Source of the DNA: an uncultured Pelagibacteraceae bacterium | Lineage (GTDB): Bacteria > Pseudomonadota > Alphaproteobacteria > Pelagibacterales > Pelagibacteraceae | Assembly (NCBI GenBank): GCA_902594865.1 | Contig: CACJNV010000001.1 | Coordinates: forward strand, 1 to 64,000 | DNA length: 64,000 nt | Direction: 5' to 3' | Shown here: piece by piece, positions 20,931-32,894 of the stretch | How positions within the stretch are numbered: the stretch's first letter is position 1 | Layout: every line of letters begins with the position of its first letter | The notes under the pieces: model-generated | Databases searched by the model: none | The model's input: the letters and a program-made list of their open reading frames with translations, nothing else | What the model was told of the DNA's origin: nothing | Position numbers and translations under genes: made by a program

Positions 20931-21542
20931 TTGATTGAAGAACTCATTATTTTAACAAATATTATATTTATCACCATTATATTAACTGCTGATAATGCTG
21001 TGATTGTTGGATCTATCGCTTCAAATTTTGTTCCAAAAAATAGAAAACAAATAATTCTTTGGGGTGTAATTGGAGCCTTTGTTTTTAAAATTTTTTTTGC
21101 AGTTTTTGCAACTTTTTTGTTTGAATTTTATTTTATCAAAATTTTGGGTGGCTTGTTATTAATTTGGATTGTTAATGATTTAAGGAAAGATTTACTAGAC
21201 ATTAAAAAAGTAAAACCCACTACTAAAAAAGGTAAAGAACCTTCATATATTAGTAGTATTGGAAAAGTATTATTTGCAGATATCATGATTAGTTTTGATA
21301 ATGTCATTGGTGTAGTTGCGGCAGCAAAAGGATATTTTGGATTTATGATATTTGGACTGATGTTATCAGTTGTTCTAACTGGTGCTTTAGCAACATATAT
21401 GGCTAATTACATACAAAGACATATTTGGATAGCATATATCGGCTTAGTATTTATCTTAATCGTTGGTCTACAATTAGTAATTGGCGGATTAGTTGACCTT
21501 GAAATATTAAATATTAATGAAGAATTTAAAAAATACTTTTAA
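20931..21542 (+). CDS. TerC/YjbE family integral membrane protein
   Basis: TADNAVIVGSIASNFVPKNRKQIILWG and ADIMISFDNVIGVVAAAKG TerC motifs; TTG start. Confidence 0.85.
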   Translation: MIEELIILTNIIFITIILTADNAVIVGSIASNFVPKNRKQIILWGVIGAFVFKIFFAVFATFLFEFYFIKILGGLLLIWIVNDLRKDLLDIKKVKPTTKKGKEPSYISSIGKVLFADIMISFDNVIGVVAAAKGYFGFMIFGLMLSVVLTGALATYMANYIQRHIWIAYIGLVFILIVGLQLVIGGLVDLEILNINEEFKKYF

Positions 21543-22316
21543 TTAAAAAGAATTTTTTTTATTAGGAAATTTAATTTTTCTAACTTCTTTTGAGTAATTT
21601 GAAACAGCTTTAGAAATATCTTTTCTAATATTTGCATATTTTTTCACAAACTTATAATTCATCGGATTTAAGCCAATTAGATCATCAAAAACTAATATTT
21701 GACCATCACAATATTTAGAAGCTCCAATCCCTATTGTTGGAACTGTAATAGTTTGACTAACAAGTTTTGCTAAAGAGGTCTCAACACATTCTAAAACAAT
21801 AGAAAATACTCCAGCTTTTTCTAACAATTGCGAGTCTCTTAGAATGTGATCTCTCTCTAGCTTTTTTTTGCCTTTAAATTTAAAAGTTTTATCTGACTGA
21901 GGAAGTAGCCCTAAATGGCCCATAACTGGAATTTTATTTTTAACTAAAGTTTTAATTGTTTCGTAAATTTTTTTTCCACCTTCCAATTTTACTCCATCAC
22001 ATCTAGTTTTTTTCATTATTTGTTTTGCATTTTTTAAAGCATCTTTAGAAGTTCGATAGGTGTTATGTGGCATATCAACAATCATTAAACTTTTTTTTAT
22101 ACCCATTCTGACACTTTTAGAATGTTCAATCATAGTATTCAAAGTTACTTCTCTTGTAGATTTATAATTGTACAAAACTGAACCAAGAGAATCTCCAACA
22201 AGTATAATATCGCAATGATTATCTAAAATTGATGCAACATTTTTTGAGTAAGCAGTTAAACTTACAATTTTTTGTTTATTTTTTTTTTTAATTAAATCTG
22301 AAATTTTTTTTTTCAT
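21543..22316 (-). CDS. panB: 3-methyl-2-oxobutanoate hydroxymethyltransferase
   Basis: IILVGDSLGSVLY, DGVKLEGGKKIYETI, GHLGLLPQS, TIGIGASKYCDGQILVFDDLIGL. Confidence 0.92.
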   Translation of the reverse strand: MKKKISDLIKKKNKQKIVSLTAYSKNVASILDNHCDIILVGDSLGSVLYNYKSTREVTLNTMIEHSKSVRMGIKKSLMIVDMPHNTYRTSKDALKNAKQIMKKTRCDGVKLEGGKKIYETIKTLVKNKIPVMGHLGLLPQSDKTFKFKGKKKLERDHILRDSQLLEKAGVFSIVLECVETSLAKLVSQTITVPTIGIGASKYCDGQILVFDDLIGLNPMNYKFVKKYANIRKDISKAVSNYSKEVRKIKFPNKKNSF

Positions 22317-22320
22317 CGAC

Positions 22321-22740
22321 TTACCAAGAGCCGGTATTTTCCATTGAAGCCCAAGGTTCTTTAGGTTCTAAATTTCCTTCTTGAAGAATTTCAATTGAAA
22401 TTTTATCTGGTGATCTAACAAAAGCCATATGGCCATCTCTTGGAGGTCTATTAATAGTATAACCCATATCCATTAATCTTTGGCAAGTTTCATAAATATT
22501 ATCTACTCTATATGCAAGATGACCAAAATTTCTTGAACCTTCTCCAAGCTCATCACCATCCCAATTATACGTTAATTCTATTTCTGCTTTTTCATCATTT
22601 GGTGCTGCAAGAAAAATTAATGTAAATCTTCCTTTTTCATTTTCCATTCTTCTTGTTTCTTTTAAACCAAGCCCTTCGCAGAAAAATCTTAGAGACTCAT
22701 CCACGTCTTTTACTCTAATCATTGTGTGTAAATATTTCAT
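22321..22740 (-). CDS. gloA: VOC family lactoylglutathione lyase-like protein
   Basis: MKYLHTMIRVKDVDESLRFFCEGLGLKETRRMENEKGRFTLIFLAA... typical of glyoxalase I. Confidence 0.85.
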   Translation of the reverse strand: MKYLHTMIRVKDVDESLRFFCEGLGLKETRRMENEKGRFTLIFLAAPNDEKAEIELTYNWDGDELGEGSRNFGHLAYRVDNIYETCQRLMDMGYTINRPPRDGHMAFVRSPDKISIEILQEGNLEPKEPWASMENTGSW

Positions 22741-22762
22741 AATATTAATTTATAATTAAAAA

Positions 22763-24325
22763 CTACTCTAATTCAATAGTGCTAGGTGGTTTTGAAGTAA
22801 CGTCATACACTACCCTATTTATTCCTCTTATACTGTTAACTATTTTATTTGAAATAGTTTGCATAAAGGATTTTTTAAATTCATAATAATCAGCTGTCAT
22901 ACCATCTTCAGATGTAATTGCTCTTAATAAACATAAATATTCATAGGTTCGATTATCTCCCATAACACCTACAGTTTTAACTGGCAGCAATGCTGCATAT
23001 GCTTGCCAAATCTTATGATAAAGACCATGATCTTTTAAAGCTTGAATAAAATAATAATCAGCTTCTTTTAAAATTTTAATTTTTTCATTAGTTATAATAC
23101 CTGGCATTCGAATTGCTAAGCCAGGTCCAGGAAAAGGATGTCTTGATATAATTTCTTTACTTAAATTTAACTCTAATCCTAATTTTCTTACCTCATCCTT
23201 AAATAAGAATTTTAGTGGTTCTACTAACTTTAAATTCATTTTTTTTGGTAAGCCGCCAACATTATGATGTGATTTAATTTTAGAAGTTTGACTACCAGTA
23301 ACTGATTTACTTTCAATCAAATCCGGATAAAGAGTGCCCTGAGCTAAAAATTTAACATTTTTAATTTTCTTAGCGTATCGCTCAAATATTTTGATAAATA
23401 AATTACCAATTATTTTTCTTTTTTTTTCTGGATCAGAAACATTTTTTAATTTTTTTAAGAATTCCTTTTCAGCATTTACATAAATTAAATTCATTTTTAA
23501 ACGCTTCTTAAAAGTCTGCACTACCTGTACTTCTTCATTTTTTCTTAAAAGGCCTGTGTTTACAAAAATACAATAAAGTTTTTTACCAATAGCTTTATTC
23601 AGTAATTGAGCAACTACACTACTATCTACACCTCCTGATAAAGCACAAATAACTTTATTATTTCCAACTTGTTTTCTAACATCTTTAATAAGCTGATTTT
23701 TTTGATCCCTAGATGACCAATTTCTTTTAATTTTACAAATTAAAAAAATGAAATTACTTATTAATTTCTTTCCATTCTCTGTATGAGTTACCTCTGGGTG
23801 GAATTGTACCCCATAATATTTTTTTATTTTATTTTCAACAATTGCAAATTTTGAATTGGTGCTTGATGCTACAACTTTAAAATTTTTAGGAAGTTTTGAA
23901 ACTTGATCAGCATGGCTCATCCAAACTTGTTTAGATTTTTTTTTTCCAAAAAAATTAGTTGTTAAAAGACTGTTATTTTTTTTATAAACATTAGCTAGAC
24001 CAAATTCTCTGTGTTTTGATTGTTTTACCCTTCCACCGTTAAGTTTTGATAAAATTTGATGCCCAAAACATATTCCAAGAACTGGTACATCAAGTTGTAA
24101 AATTTTTTTATCAAATGCGTATTTATTTATTTGATAAACATTTAATGGACCACCAGATAATACTATTCCCTTTATGCTGTTATTTATGTCTTTTAGTTTT
24201 ATTTTTTTGTGACTAACTATTTCAGAAAACACACCTAATTCTCTTACTCTTCTTGCAATTAATTGAGTAAATTGAGAACCAAAATCTATTATTAAGATTT
24301 TGTTGAGATTTTGATCAAGACTCAT
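22763..24325 (-). CDS. guaA: GMP synthase (glutamine-hydrolysing)
   Basis: GICFGHQIL amidotransferase Cys, [30 protein letters not shown]-terminal [17 protein letters not shown]. Confidence 0.96.
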   Translation of the reverse strand: MSLDQNLNKILIIDFGSQFTQLIARRVRELGVFSEIVSHKKIKLKDINNSIKGIVLSGGPLNVYQINKYAFDKKILQLDVPVLGICFGHQILSKLNGGRVKQSKHREFGLANVYKKNNSLLTTNFFGKKKSKQVWMSHADQVSKLPKNFKVVASSTNSKFAIVENKIKKYYGVQFHPEVTHTENGKKLISNFIFLICKIKRNWSSRDQKNQLIKDVRKQVGNNKVICALSGGVDSSVVAQLLNKAIGKKLYCIFVNTGLLRKNEEVQVVQTFKKRLKMNLIYVNAEKEFLKKLKNVSDPEKKRKIIGNLFIKIFERYAKKIKNVKFLAQGTLYPDLIESKSVTGSQTSKIKSHHNVGGLPKKMNLKLVEPLKFLFKDEVRKLGLELNLSKEIISRHPFPGPGLAIRMPGIITNEKIKILKEADYYFIQALKDHGLYHKIWQAYAALLPVKTVGVMGDNRTYEYLCLLRAITSEDGMTADYYEFKKSFMQTISNKIVNSIRGINRVVYDVTSKPPSTIELE

Positions 24326-24755
24326 TATTTTCAGGTTCTATATTTTTCAATGACTCTTGAATATCTTTGTTTTCATTACATAAATTTTTACAAACTTTTA
24401 CAAACTTGTTTGAAAGATCTTTAACTTTTTCATAATTAGATTTTTCTAATGCAATTTTCATTAACATTAATAAAGCTTCCTCGTTATCAGGCTCAATTAA
24501 AAGTGTTGTTTCTAAATTGTATTCTTCTTTTCTTTGATTTTCTTCTTGGTTATAAATTTTTGCTAAATATAAATATGAGTTTGCATCTTTTGGATTAAAA
24601 ACAATATTTCTCTCAAATAAAAAACGTGCATCTTCATATTTTTCTTTTTTAAACAATTCTAAAGCTTCATTAAAAAAATTTTCTTTACTAAAAGACGTGC
24701 TGTTAAAAGAAGCTGTTAAAAGTATTATTCCTGTTAATTTGAAAAATTTACTCAT
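24315..24755 (-). CDS. TPR-like repeat protein
   Basis: Signal-like N-terminus; [30 protein letters not shown]-type repeats; overlaps guaA by 11 nt. Confidence 0.65.
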   Translation of the reverse strand: MSKFFKLTGIILLTASFNSTSFSKENFFNEALELFKKEKYEDARFLFERNIVFNPKDANSYLYLAKIYNQEENQRKEEYNLETTLLIEPDNEEALLMLMKIALEKSNYEKVKDLSNKFVKVCKNLCNENKDIQESLKNIEPENNES

Positions 24756-25831
24756 TAATATTTACTATCGTTTTTTACCACATCTACATTATGAACCATA
24801 CTTTCGTAAAATCCAGCTTTTGTAATTTTCACGAATTGTGGTTTATTTCTTAATTTAATGATTGTTTTTGATCCAAGATAGCCCATAGAAGATTTTAATC
24901 CACCAATTAATTTATAAATAATACTCCCCACATCTCCTTTATATTTTACAAAACCTTCAACACCTTCTGGTACATATTTTGAGGAGTCTTTTTGTTTTTT
25001 TTGAAAGTATCTATCAGCTGACCCTTTGTTCATAGCTCCAACAGAACCCATGCCTCTAAAACTTTTGAAAAGCTGTCCATTTTTTTTAATTAATTTCCCT
25101 GGAGTTTCGTTTGTACCTGCAAATAACGAACCGATCATTACTGCATCAGCTCCTGCAGCAAAAGCTTTTGCTAAATCACCAGAATATTTTATTCCACCAT
25201 CTGAAATTATTTTAACATTTTTATTTTTTAAACCACTTCTTACAGATAAAATTGCGCTTAATTGAGGAACTCCTATTCCAGCAACCAGTCTTGTTGTACA
25301 AATAGAACCTGGCCCTATACCAATTTTAATTATATCTACTCCTAATTTTATTAGGAATTTTGCAGCTTCAGGTGTCGCAATATTTCCCGCACATAAAGCA
25401 ATTTTGTTAGTTTTTATTTTTTTAATATATTTGATTATTTCGGCAACTTTCTTTGTATGGCCATGTGCTGTGTCTACTACGATTAAATCTACACCTTCTT
25501 TAATTATTTCTTTAGCTCTAATAAATTCATTGGGTGCTGCACCTACTGCTGCTCCAACAATTAATTTTTTCTTTTTTACTTTTTTTATCTCTGATAATTG
25601 TTTTTTTATATCAAGGTTTCTGTGAATTACTCCAATACCACCGGCCTTAGCTATAGCTATTGCCATTCTGCTCTCTGAGACAGTATCCATTGCAGATGAC
25701 AAAAGTGGAATTTTAAGTTTCAAATGTTTTGTTAAAGAGACACTAGTGTCTGCATCAGAAGGTAATATTTCTGAATACTTTGGAGCTAATGTAACATCAT
25801 CAAAGGTAAGTGCTTCTTTTATGGGAACCAT
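24755..25831 (-). CDS. guaB: IMP dehydrogenase lacking the CBS (Bateman) insertion
   Basis: [21 protein letters not shown], catalytic [31 protein letters not shown]; 358 aa with [27 protein letters not shown] joined directly. Confidence 0.93.
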   Translation of the reverse strand: MVPIKEALTFDDVTLAPKYSEILPSDADTSVSLTKHLKLKIPLLSSAMDTVSESRMAIAIAKAGGIGVIHRNLDIKKQLSEIKKVKKKKLIVGAAVGAAPNEFIRAKEIIKEGVDLIVVDTAHGHTKKVAEIIKYIKKIKTNKIALCAGNIATPEAAKFLIKLGVDIIKIGIGPGSICTTRLVAGIGVPQLSAILSVRSGLKNKNVKIISDGGIKYSGDLAKAFAAGADAVMIGSLFAGTNETPGKLIKKNGQLFKSFRGMGSVGAMNKGSADRYFQKKQKDSSKYVPEGVEGFVKYKGDVGSIIYKLIGGLKSSMGYLGSKTIIKLRNKPQFVKITKAGFYESMVHNVDVVKNDSKY

Positions 25832-25868
25832 AATCTTTTATATACGATTCCTTTTAAATTAAAAGTCT

Positions 25869-26480
25869 CTATCGGACTTTTCTACAAATGATAAAACTTT
25901 CTTTTGAATCTTTTCTGCTAGATTTTGGTTTAAAAACCTTAACTTCTTTAAAATATTTTTTTCCCTCTGCGACGATTTCGTTAAATGTTCCTCCCATGAA
26001 AATTTTTGAAATAAAATATCCATTTTCTTTCATCAAATCTTTTGCAAAAAACATTGCTTCTTTACATAGTTCTCCAGTTTGAATTGAGTCTATATTTTTA
26101 ATACCAGTTGTATCTACGGCCATATCAGACATTACGACATCAACTTTACCATTTATATGTTTTTTAATTTCTTCTTGAGTTTTTTCTTCTGTAAAATCTC
26201 CTTGGATTTGAACACTATTACCTATGGGTTCCATTTTTTTTAAATCTATAGATACCAATTTCCCACTTTTTGCTGCTTTGAGAGCATATTGTGACCAGCT
26301 ACCTGGAGCTGCACCAATATCAATTACTGATAATCCACCTTTAAAAATTTTAAATTTTTCATCAATTTCAATTAATTTGTAAGCTGATCTAGCGCGATAC
26401 CCATCTACTTTAGATTGTCTTACATAGATATCCCTACGCTGCTTATTAACCCAGTTCTTAGATATTTTATTTTTTTTCAA
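25869..26480 (-). CDS. rlmE: 23S rRNA (uridine-2'-O-)-methyltransferase RlmE/FtsJ
   Basis: RSAYKLIEIDEKFKIF, VIDIGAAPGSWSQYAL, DVVMSDMAVDTTG. Confidence 0.92.
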   Translation of the reverse strand: MKKNKISKNWVNKQRRDIYVRQSKVDGYRARSAYKLIEIDEKFKIFKGGLSVIDIGAAPGSWSQYALKAAKSGKLVSIDLKKMEPIGNSVQIQGDFTEEKTQEEIKKHINGKVDVVMSDMAVDTTGIKNIDSIQTGELCKEAMFFAKDLMKENGYFISKIFMGGTFNEIVAEGKKYFKEVKVFKPKSSRKDSKESFIICRKVR

Positions 26481-27392
26481 TTAATTATTAAATCTTAAAC
26501 TTTTATTTAAAATTTTACCTGTAAGAGTTTGAATATCTATCTTAATACTCTTGTTAAGTCTCATATCTTCTTTATCTTTCCAGATACCAGCAGCTAAATG
26601 CATAATTCCAATTTTATAATTAGGTAAATAAGGCTCTACCCATGTATCTTTATCCTCATCAAACTTTGGCAAAAGATTACTAGTGATCCAATTACAGTTT
26701 AATGGAAGGAATTCAGTTTCGACATTATCAACATACACAGATATATTCATTGCTAATTGTTCAGAGCCAAATATTTCTCCACCTTTAAGTGTTTGTTTTA
26801 AATTTTCCTGCCATGAATTCCAGCAGGTTGAATTTTTTTCCAAAGAAAAAACACCAATATTGATATGAGGAGCAAAGGCTAACTTTCTAGCTTTTTCTAA
26901 ACTAATATTGGATTTTATTGCGTGTTTAAAATTTTGAGATTTAATAATTGCTAGTTTTCCAAAAACCCAATTTACTCTCGAAGTAATCTTGTAACCTGGT
27001 CCAATAGTTTGTGTAATTCCTAACTTACCGTTTTCACACGCTTTAAAATAAAGCTCAACTGATTGCCAATCATTGACCCAAGCATCACAATCAATCCATA
27101 AATATTTTTCATAGCTTGGAAAATATTTGGGTAAAAAAGCCCTAGATACTTGGCTCTTTAACCATTCACGCCCTTTGATTTTATTATCTGGAACTTTTAT
27201 ATCCCATTCTGCTGATTTTATTTCATCTACTTTTGATGATAATTCTGTCTTTTGATCCTCTGATAGACCAGCATCCAAAATACATATTGCAACTTCAGAG
27301 CTCTCTTTAAATCTTTTTATAGAATCTATTAACTCATTTAATAAAGGGAAATAATTTGAATCAGCTAATGATACAATAACATTTTTTTTCAT
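26481..27392 (-). CDS. Putative glycosyltransferase (GT8-like, DxD present)
   Basis: KYLWIDCDAWVNDWQSVE acceptor-like DCD motif, HINIGVFSLEK, HLAAGIWK; weak family assignment. Confidence 0.55.
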   Translation of the reverse strand: MKKNVIVSLADSNYFPLLNELIDSIKRFKESSEVAICILDAGLSEDQKTELSSKVDEIKSAEWDIKVPDNKIKGREWLKSQVSRAFLPKYFPSYEKYLWIDCDAWVNDWQSVELYFKACENGKLGITQTIGPGYKITSRVNWVFGKLAIIKSQNFKHAIKSNISLEKARKLAFAPHINIGVFSLEKNSTCWNSWQENLKQTLKGGEIFGSEQLAMNISVYVDNVETEFLPLNCNWITSNLLPKFDEDKDTWVEPYLPNYKIGIMHLAAGIWKDKEDMRLNKSIKIDIQTLTGKILNKSLRFNN

Positions 27393-28201
27393 TACAAAAT
27401 ATCTTCGAGATCATCATCTTCATCTTTGTAATTCTGATCTTCGTTTTGTTTTTTTAATTTTTGATAATGAAAAAAACTGATTGGAAGCATACTTAGATAT
27501 ATGATTGCACTGATAGATATAACGTTAAATGGGTATATTAGAAGCAATCCAAAAAATAAAACTATTCCAAATAATAGAAAAATAGTTGCTTTTCTTTGAA
27601 TTACGATTTTTTTAAATGAATAGCTTGGAAATTTACTGATTAGTAGGAGAGATGTTACAATAAAAAAAACTGGAACAACAATATCATAATTTATATTTAT
27701 AAAATCGAAGCTTGTAAAACTAAAAATTAATGGAGTTAGAACTAAGATACCACCTGCTGGAGATGGAACCCCTTCAAAAAAATTATCTCTCCAAGAAGGT
27801 GCTTGACCTGTATTTACATTGAAACGAGCTAAACGTAATGCAACACAAATTACATATATTAAACATAACAACCATCCAAACCTTCCAAGTGTATTTAGTT
27901 TCCAGAAATACATAATAAATGCTGGGGCTACTCCAAAACTTATCATATCCGTAAGAGAGTCTAGTTCTTTACCAACTTTTGATGTCCCTTTAATTAGTCT
28001 AGCTATTCTTCCATCTAACCCATCAATAAGAGCAGCAAATATAATTGCAATAATTGCAAATTCAAATTTTCAATCCAATGCAAATCTGATTGATGATAAA
28101 CCTATACAAACTCCAATAAGAGTTAGCATGTTAGGTAAAATCACTCTTGCGTTAGTTTTTTTATCTGTAACAATTTTTAAATTGTTTTTTGGCTGTTCCA
28201 T
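27392..28201 (-). pseudogene. pssA: CDP-diacylglycerol--serine O-phosphatidyltransferase reading frame with an internal in-frame TGA
   Basis: Minus-strand frame from ATG at 28201: MEQPKNNLKIVTDKKTNARVILPNMLTLIGVCIGLSSIRFALD*KFEFAIIAIIFAALIDGLDGRIARLIKGTSKVGKELDSLTDMISFG..., continuing into the 184-aa ORF at 27392..27946. CDP-alcohol phosphotransferase motif D-G-L-D-G-R-I-A-R lies after the TGA (28070-28072). Could be pseudogene, readthrough or sequencing error. Confidence 0.8.
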
Positions 28202-28204
28202 AAA

Positions 28205-28852
28205 TTAATTTTTAGCTAGCAGTGTTTCTCCTGAAATTGCTGTTTGACCAACTTTTACTAGTGGTTCATAATTTTCATAATAAACGTCTGCTCTACTCCC
28301 AAATCTAATCATCCCAATTCTATCACCTTGATTTAATTCCTGACTTTTATTTGTTTCACAAACTATTCTTCTTGCAACTAATCCTGCAATTTGAACAACT
28401 ACAATATCATTCCCATGCTTATCTTTAATTTTATAATAATTTCTCTCGTTGTCTTCGCTTGCTTTATCTAAAGATGCATTTAAAAACTTTCCTGGTTTAT
28501 ATAAAATATCTTCAACAATACCTGAGCATGGTGTTCTGTTTACATGACAATCAAAGACATTCATAAAAATACTTATTTTTTTAAATTTTTTATTTTCTAG
28601 TCCAAGTTCTTTTGGACCATCTACCTCTTCAACTTTAATCACTTCTCCATCAGCAGGACTTACCAAGTAGCTATCATCTCCTATAATTGTTCTCTCTGGA
28701 TCTCTAAAAAAATAATAGACCCAGACACTTAGTAAAATTCCTAGTAATCCTAAAAAATTATTAATAATTAGAAAAATGATAGTTACGAATACAGCTATGA
28801 CTATAAACTTGTATCCTTCAGTGTGAATCTTTGGAAATATCTTACTAAACAT
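28205..28852 (-). CDS. psd: Phosphatidylserine decarboxylase
   Basis: VYYFFRDPERTI, SPADGEVIKVEE, FMNVFDCHVNRTPCSG, MIRFGSRADVY. Confidence 0.94.
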   Translation of the reverse strand: MFSKIFPKIHTEGYKFIVIAVFVTIIFLIINNFLGLLGILLSVWVYYFFRDPERTIIGDDSYLVSPADGEVIKVEEVDGPKELGLENKKFKKISIFMNVFDCHVNRTPCSGIVEDILYKPGKFLNASLDKASEDNERNYYKIKDKHGNDIVVVQIAGLVARRIVCETNKSQELNQGDRIGMIRFGSRADVYYENYEPLVKVGQTAISGETLLAKN

Positions 28853-28928
28853 ATTCTTCTATTTGCTAATTTTCGATTAATATGTATATAAAACGATCAA
28901 ATTCAATTAATAAGATAATTTTTATTTA

Positions 28929-30143
28929 ATGAGCAAAATCAAGGTAAATAACCCGGTAGTAGAGCTGGATGGCGATGAAATGACACGAATTATATGGGAG
29001 TTCATCAAAAACAAATTAATCCTTCCATATTTAGATCTTGGAATTGAATACTACGATTTAGGGATGAAAAGCAGAGATAATACGGACGATCAGATCACAA
29101 TAGACTCTGCGAATGCTATTAAAAAAATTGGTGTTGGCATAAAGTGTGCAACGATTACCCCTGATGAAGCAAGAGTAGAAGAATTTGATTTAAAAAAAAT
29201 GTGGAGGTCTCCAAACGGAACCATAAGAAATATAATTGGAGGAACAGTATTTAGAGAACCAATTATTTGTAAAAATATTCCAAAACTTGTTCCTTCTTGG
29301 ACAGATCCAGTAATTATTGGAAGACATGCATTTGGTGATCAATACAGAGCAACAGATTTTAAAGTTCCTGGAAAAGGAAAAATGGAAGTAAAGTGGACAT
29401 CAGAGAATGGAAAAAAAGAAATTAAATATGAAGTATTTAATTTTACAGGTCCTGGTGTGGCTTTATCAATGTATAATTTAGATAAGTCTATTGAAGACTT
29501 TGCAAGATCTTGTTTCAGTTATGGGTTAATTAAAAAATGGCCTGTTTACATGTCTACCAAAAATACAATTCTAAAGCAATACGATGGAAGATTTAAAGAT
29601 ATTTTCCAAGAAATTTTTGACAAAGAATACAAAAGTGAATTTGAAAAAAATAATTTGACTTACGAACATAGATTAATTGATGATATGGTTGCATGTGCAA
29701 TGAAGTGGAGCGGTAAATATATTTGGGCTTGTAAAAATTACGATGGTGACGTTCAGTCAGATACTATGGCTCAAGGTTATGGGTCTTTAGGATTAATGAC
29801 AAGTACATTGTTAACGCCAGATGGAAAAATAATGGAGGCAGAGGCTGCGCACGGAACAGTAACTAGACATTATAGAATGCATCAACAAGGAAAAGAAACT
29901 TCAACCAACCCTATCGCATCAATTTTTGCTTGGACAAGAGGATTAGGTCACAGAGGTAAGTTAGATAATAATGATGTACTAATTAAATTTGCACAAACTT
30001 TAGAAAAAGTTTGTATTGAATGTGTAGAAAGTGGATCAATGACAAAAGATTTAGCAATTCTTATTGGTCCTGATAGCAAGTATTTAACTACCAATCAGTT
30101 TTTAGATGAAATTGACGGTAATTTAAAAAAGAAATTAAATTAA
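28929..30143 (+). CDS. icd: NADP-dependent isocitrate dehydrogenase
   Basis: [74 protein letters not shown]. Confidence 0.96.
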   Translation: MSKIKVNNPVVELDGDEMTRIIWEFIKNKLILPYLDLGIEYYDLGMKSRDNTDDQITIDSANAIKKIGVGIKCATITPDEARVEEFDLKKMWRSPNGTIRNIIGGTVFREPIICKNIPKLVPSWTDPVIIGRHAFGDQYRATDFKVPGKGKMEVKWTSENGKKEIKYEVFNFTGPGVALSMYNLDKSIEDFARSCFSYGLIKKWPVYMSTKNTILKQYDGRFKDIFQEIFDKEYKSEFEKNNLTYEHRLIDDMVACAMKWSGKYIWACKNYDGDVQSDTMAQGYGSLGLMTSTLLTPDGKIMEAEAAHGTVTRHYRMHQQGKETSTNPIASIFAWTRGLGHRGKLDNNDVLIKFAQTLEKVCIECVESGSMTKDLAILIGPDSKYLTTNQFLDEIDGNLKKKLN

Positions 30144-32801
30144 ACTCTTAAGCTTTTCAAAAGCTTCTTCAATTTTTGATTGATCCTGTCCACCAGCTTG
30201 AGCAAAGTCTTTTCTTCCTCCGCCGCCTTTGCCACCAATTATTTCAGATCCAACTTTAACAAATTTTACTGCATCAAACTTGCTGGTTAAATTATCTGTT
30301 ACTCCAACTGCTAACCCAACCTTGTCATCTTTATTAGCAAATACAACAACAATACCTTCGCCTAAATCTTTTTTACCTTTATCTACAAGTTTTCTTAATT
30401 CTTTTGTAGGTAATCCATCTATTTTTTGAAGTCTTAACTTAACTCCATTAATTTCTTCATCTTTAATAATATTTTTAGATTTATCCTCTAAAATTGCATT
30501 TACTGAAATAGTTTCTAATTGTTTAGTTAAATTTTTAATTAAAGTTTTTTGATCATCTTCATCTAAACTTGGTTTTCCACCCAATTTAATAATTTGCTGA
30601 CTTAAATCTTTAATTGTCTCTTCATCTTTTTCTGCAGATAGATTTGATAATTTCTCTTTATTTTTTAAATATTCCTCCAATTGTTTATCTCTTAATGCCT
30701 CAATTCTTCTAATCCCTGCAGCAATTGAGGACTGGCTGATAATCTTAAATTTACCAATATCACCAGTGTTTTTAACGTGTGTTCCGCCACATAATTCAGT
30801 AGAAAAATACTTACCATCCTCATCTCCCATTGAGAGAACTCTTACTTCATCCCCGTATTTTTCCCCAAATAATGCTAAAGCACCATTTTCAACTGCCTCA
30901 TCAGGTGTCATTAATCTAGTTTTTACATCAGATTTTTTAGAGACCATTTTGTTTACAAAGTCTTCTATTTTATCGATTTCTTCACTCAAAATTGGCTTCA
31001 TATGACTGAAATCAAATCTTAATCTACTTGGCTCTACTAAAGATCCTTTTTGAGTTACATGAGTGCCCAGAACTCTTCGTAAAGACTCGTGCAATAAATG
31101 GGTTGCTGAATGATACGCACGAGTATTATCTCTTCTTTCAACATCAATTTTTAACTCTACACTTTCCTGAAGTTTAATAGATCCACTCTTTACCTTTCCG
31201 TAATGAACAAACAAATCACCTAATTTTTTTTGAACATCAGTTACTTCAAATTTAAAATCATTTGAAACTATTTCACCAGTATCACCAACCTGACCTCCAG
31301 ACTCACCATAGAAAGGAGTTTGATTTACTATAATCATTCCCTCATCATTTTCTTTTAACTGATCTACTTCTTTGTTATTTTTTAAAAGAGAAAACACGAC
31401 ACCTTCAGCTTGATTAGTTTCGTATCCTAAAAATTCAGTTGGCTCAATTTTATCTTTTATCCCAAACCAAATATCTTCAACTGCTGCATCACCAGAACCT
31501 TTCCAGTTTTTCTTAGCAAGTTCTCTACTTTCTTTCATCAAAGATTTAAATTTTTCAGTATCAATTGACATTGATTTGTTCCTTAAAATATCTTCAGTAA
31601 GATCTAATGGAAAACCATAGGTATCATATAATTTAAAAGCTACATCACCTGGCAATACTTTATCTATTTTAGATATTTCATCATTTAAAATTTTTATTCC
31701 TCTATCTAATAGCACTAAGAATTTTTCTTCTTCCATTTTTAAAGTTTCTTTAATTAAAGATTCAGCTCTAACTAATTCTGGATAGTTTCCAGACATTTCA
31801 TTTTTAAGAGTATCAAACAAATTAAAAAAAACTGGTTCCTTTGATCCAAGTAAATGAGAGTGTCTCATCCCTCTTCTCATAATTCTTCGAAGAACATATC
31901 CTCTTCCTTCATTAGAAGGTAAAACTCCCTCAGCAATTAAAAATGAACTTGCTCTTAAGTGATCAGCAATAACTCTAAAACTTGAAAGATTAGATTTATC
32001 TGATTTAACTTTTGTAATTTCAGATGCAGAGCTAATTATTTTTTTGAAATGATCTGTTTCATAGTTATCATGAGTTCCTTGTAGTAAAGCTGCGATTCTC
32101 TCTAATCCCATTCCAGTATCAACTGACGGTTTTGGAAGATTAATTCTTTTATCTTTAGTAACTTGTTCAAACTGCATAAAGACCAAGTTCCAAATTTCTA
32201 TAAACCTATCTCCATCTTCATCTTTAGACCCTGGTAAACCTCCTGGTAAATGATCTCCGTGATCAAAAAAGATTTCTGAGCAAGGGCCACATGGACCTGT
32301 CTCACCCATTGACCAAAAATTATCAGAAGTTGCTATTCTTATAATCCTATCATCGCTAAAACCCGCTATTTTCTTCCAAAAATTAAAGGCTTCATCATCT
32401 TCATGAAATACAGTTACATAAAGTCTGTCTTTATCTATTCCAAAATCTTTGGTTATTAAATCCCATGCATAATGAATTGCTTGCTCTTTAAAATAATCAC
32501 CAAAAGAAAAATTTCCTAGCATTTCAAAAAATGTGTGATGACGAGGCGTGTATCCAACATTCTCTAAATCGTTATGTTTACCACCTGCCCTTACACATTT
32601 TTGTGATGTGGTTGCTCTTACATAATCTCTTTTTTCTAATCCTGTGAAAACATTCTTAAACTGGACCATTCCAGAATTGGCAAACATTAATGTAGGATCA
32701 TTATTTGGAACTAAATTACTAGATTCCACAATCTTATGATCGTTCTTTTCAAAATACTTTAAGAAAGTATTTCTTATTTCATTGAGTGTTTTGTCTGCCA
32801 T
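30135..32801 (-). CDS. alaS: Alanyl-tRNA synthetase
   Basis: [78 protein letters not shown]. Confidence 0.97.
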   Translation of the reverse strand: MADKTLNEIRNTFLKYFEKNDHKIVESSNLVPNNDPTLMFANSGMVQFKNVFTGLEKRDYVRATTSQKCVRAGGKHNDLENVGYTPRHHTFFEMLGNFSFGDYFKEQAIHYAWDLITKDFGIDKDRLYVTVFHEDDEAFNFWKKIAGFSDDRIIRIATSDNFWSMGETGPCGPCSEIFFDHGDHLPGGLPGSKDEDGDRFIEIWNLVFMQFEQVTKDKRINLPKPSVDTGMGLERIAALLQGTHDNYETDHFKKIISSASEITKVKSDKSNLSSFRVIADHLRASSFLIAEGVLPSNEGRGYVLRRIMRRGMRHSHLLGSKEPVFFNLFDTLKNEMSGNYPELVRAESLIKETLKMEEEKFLVLLDRGIKILNDEISKIDKVLPGDVAFKLYDTYGFPLDLTEDILRNKSMSIDTEKFKSLMKESRELAKKNWKGSGDAAVEDIWFGIKDKIEPTEFLGYETNQAEGVVFSLLKNNKEVDQLKENDEGMIIVNQTPFYGESGGQVGDTGEIVSNDFKFEVTDVQKKLGDLFVHYGKVKSGSIKLQESVELKIDVERRDNTRAYHSATHLLHESLRRVLGTHVTQKGSLVEPSRLRFDFSHMKPILSEEIDKIEDFVNKMVSKKSDVKTRLMTPDEAVENGALALFGEKYGDEVRVLSMGDEDGKYFSTELCGGTHVKNTGDIGKFKIISQSSIAAGIRRIEALRDKQLEEYLKNKEKLSNLSAEKDEETIKDLSQQIIKLGGKPSLDEDDQKTLIKNLTKQLETISVNAILEDKSKNIIKDEEINGVKLRLQKIDGLPTKELRKLVDKGKKDLGEGIVVVFANKDDKVGLAVGVTDNLTSKFDAVKFVKVGSEIIGGKGGGGRKDFAQAGGQDQSKIEEAFEKLKSLI

Positions 32802-32848
32802 ATTTTTAAAATACAGCTTTTTTATTCTATGTCTAGATATCGAAGGGA

Positions 32849-32877
32849 AAAAAGGCGCTTAAATTAAGCGCCTTTTA
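32849..32877 (-). terminator. Hairpin between recA and alaS (likely recA terminator)
   Basis: AAAAGGCGCTTA-AAT-TAAGCGCCTTTT perfect stem with A/T tracts on both sides. Confidence 0.85.
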
Positions 32878-32894
32878 TTAATAAAGATGACCTA

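Noticed and set aside
27819-28208. 129-aa + strand ORF over the pssA 5' end
   Set aside because: Antisense to the in-frame PssA homology; the minus-strand frame has the clear family motifs.
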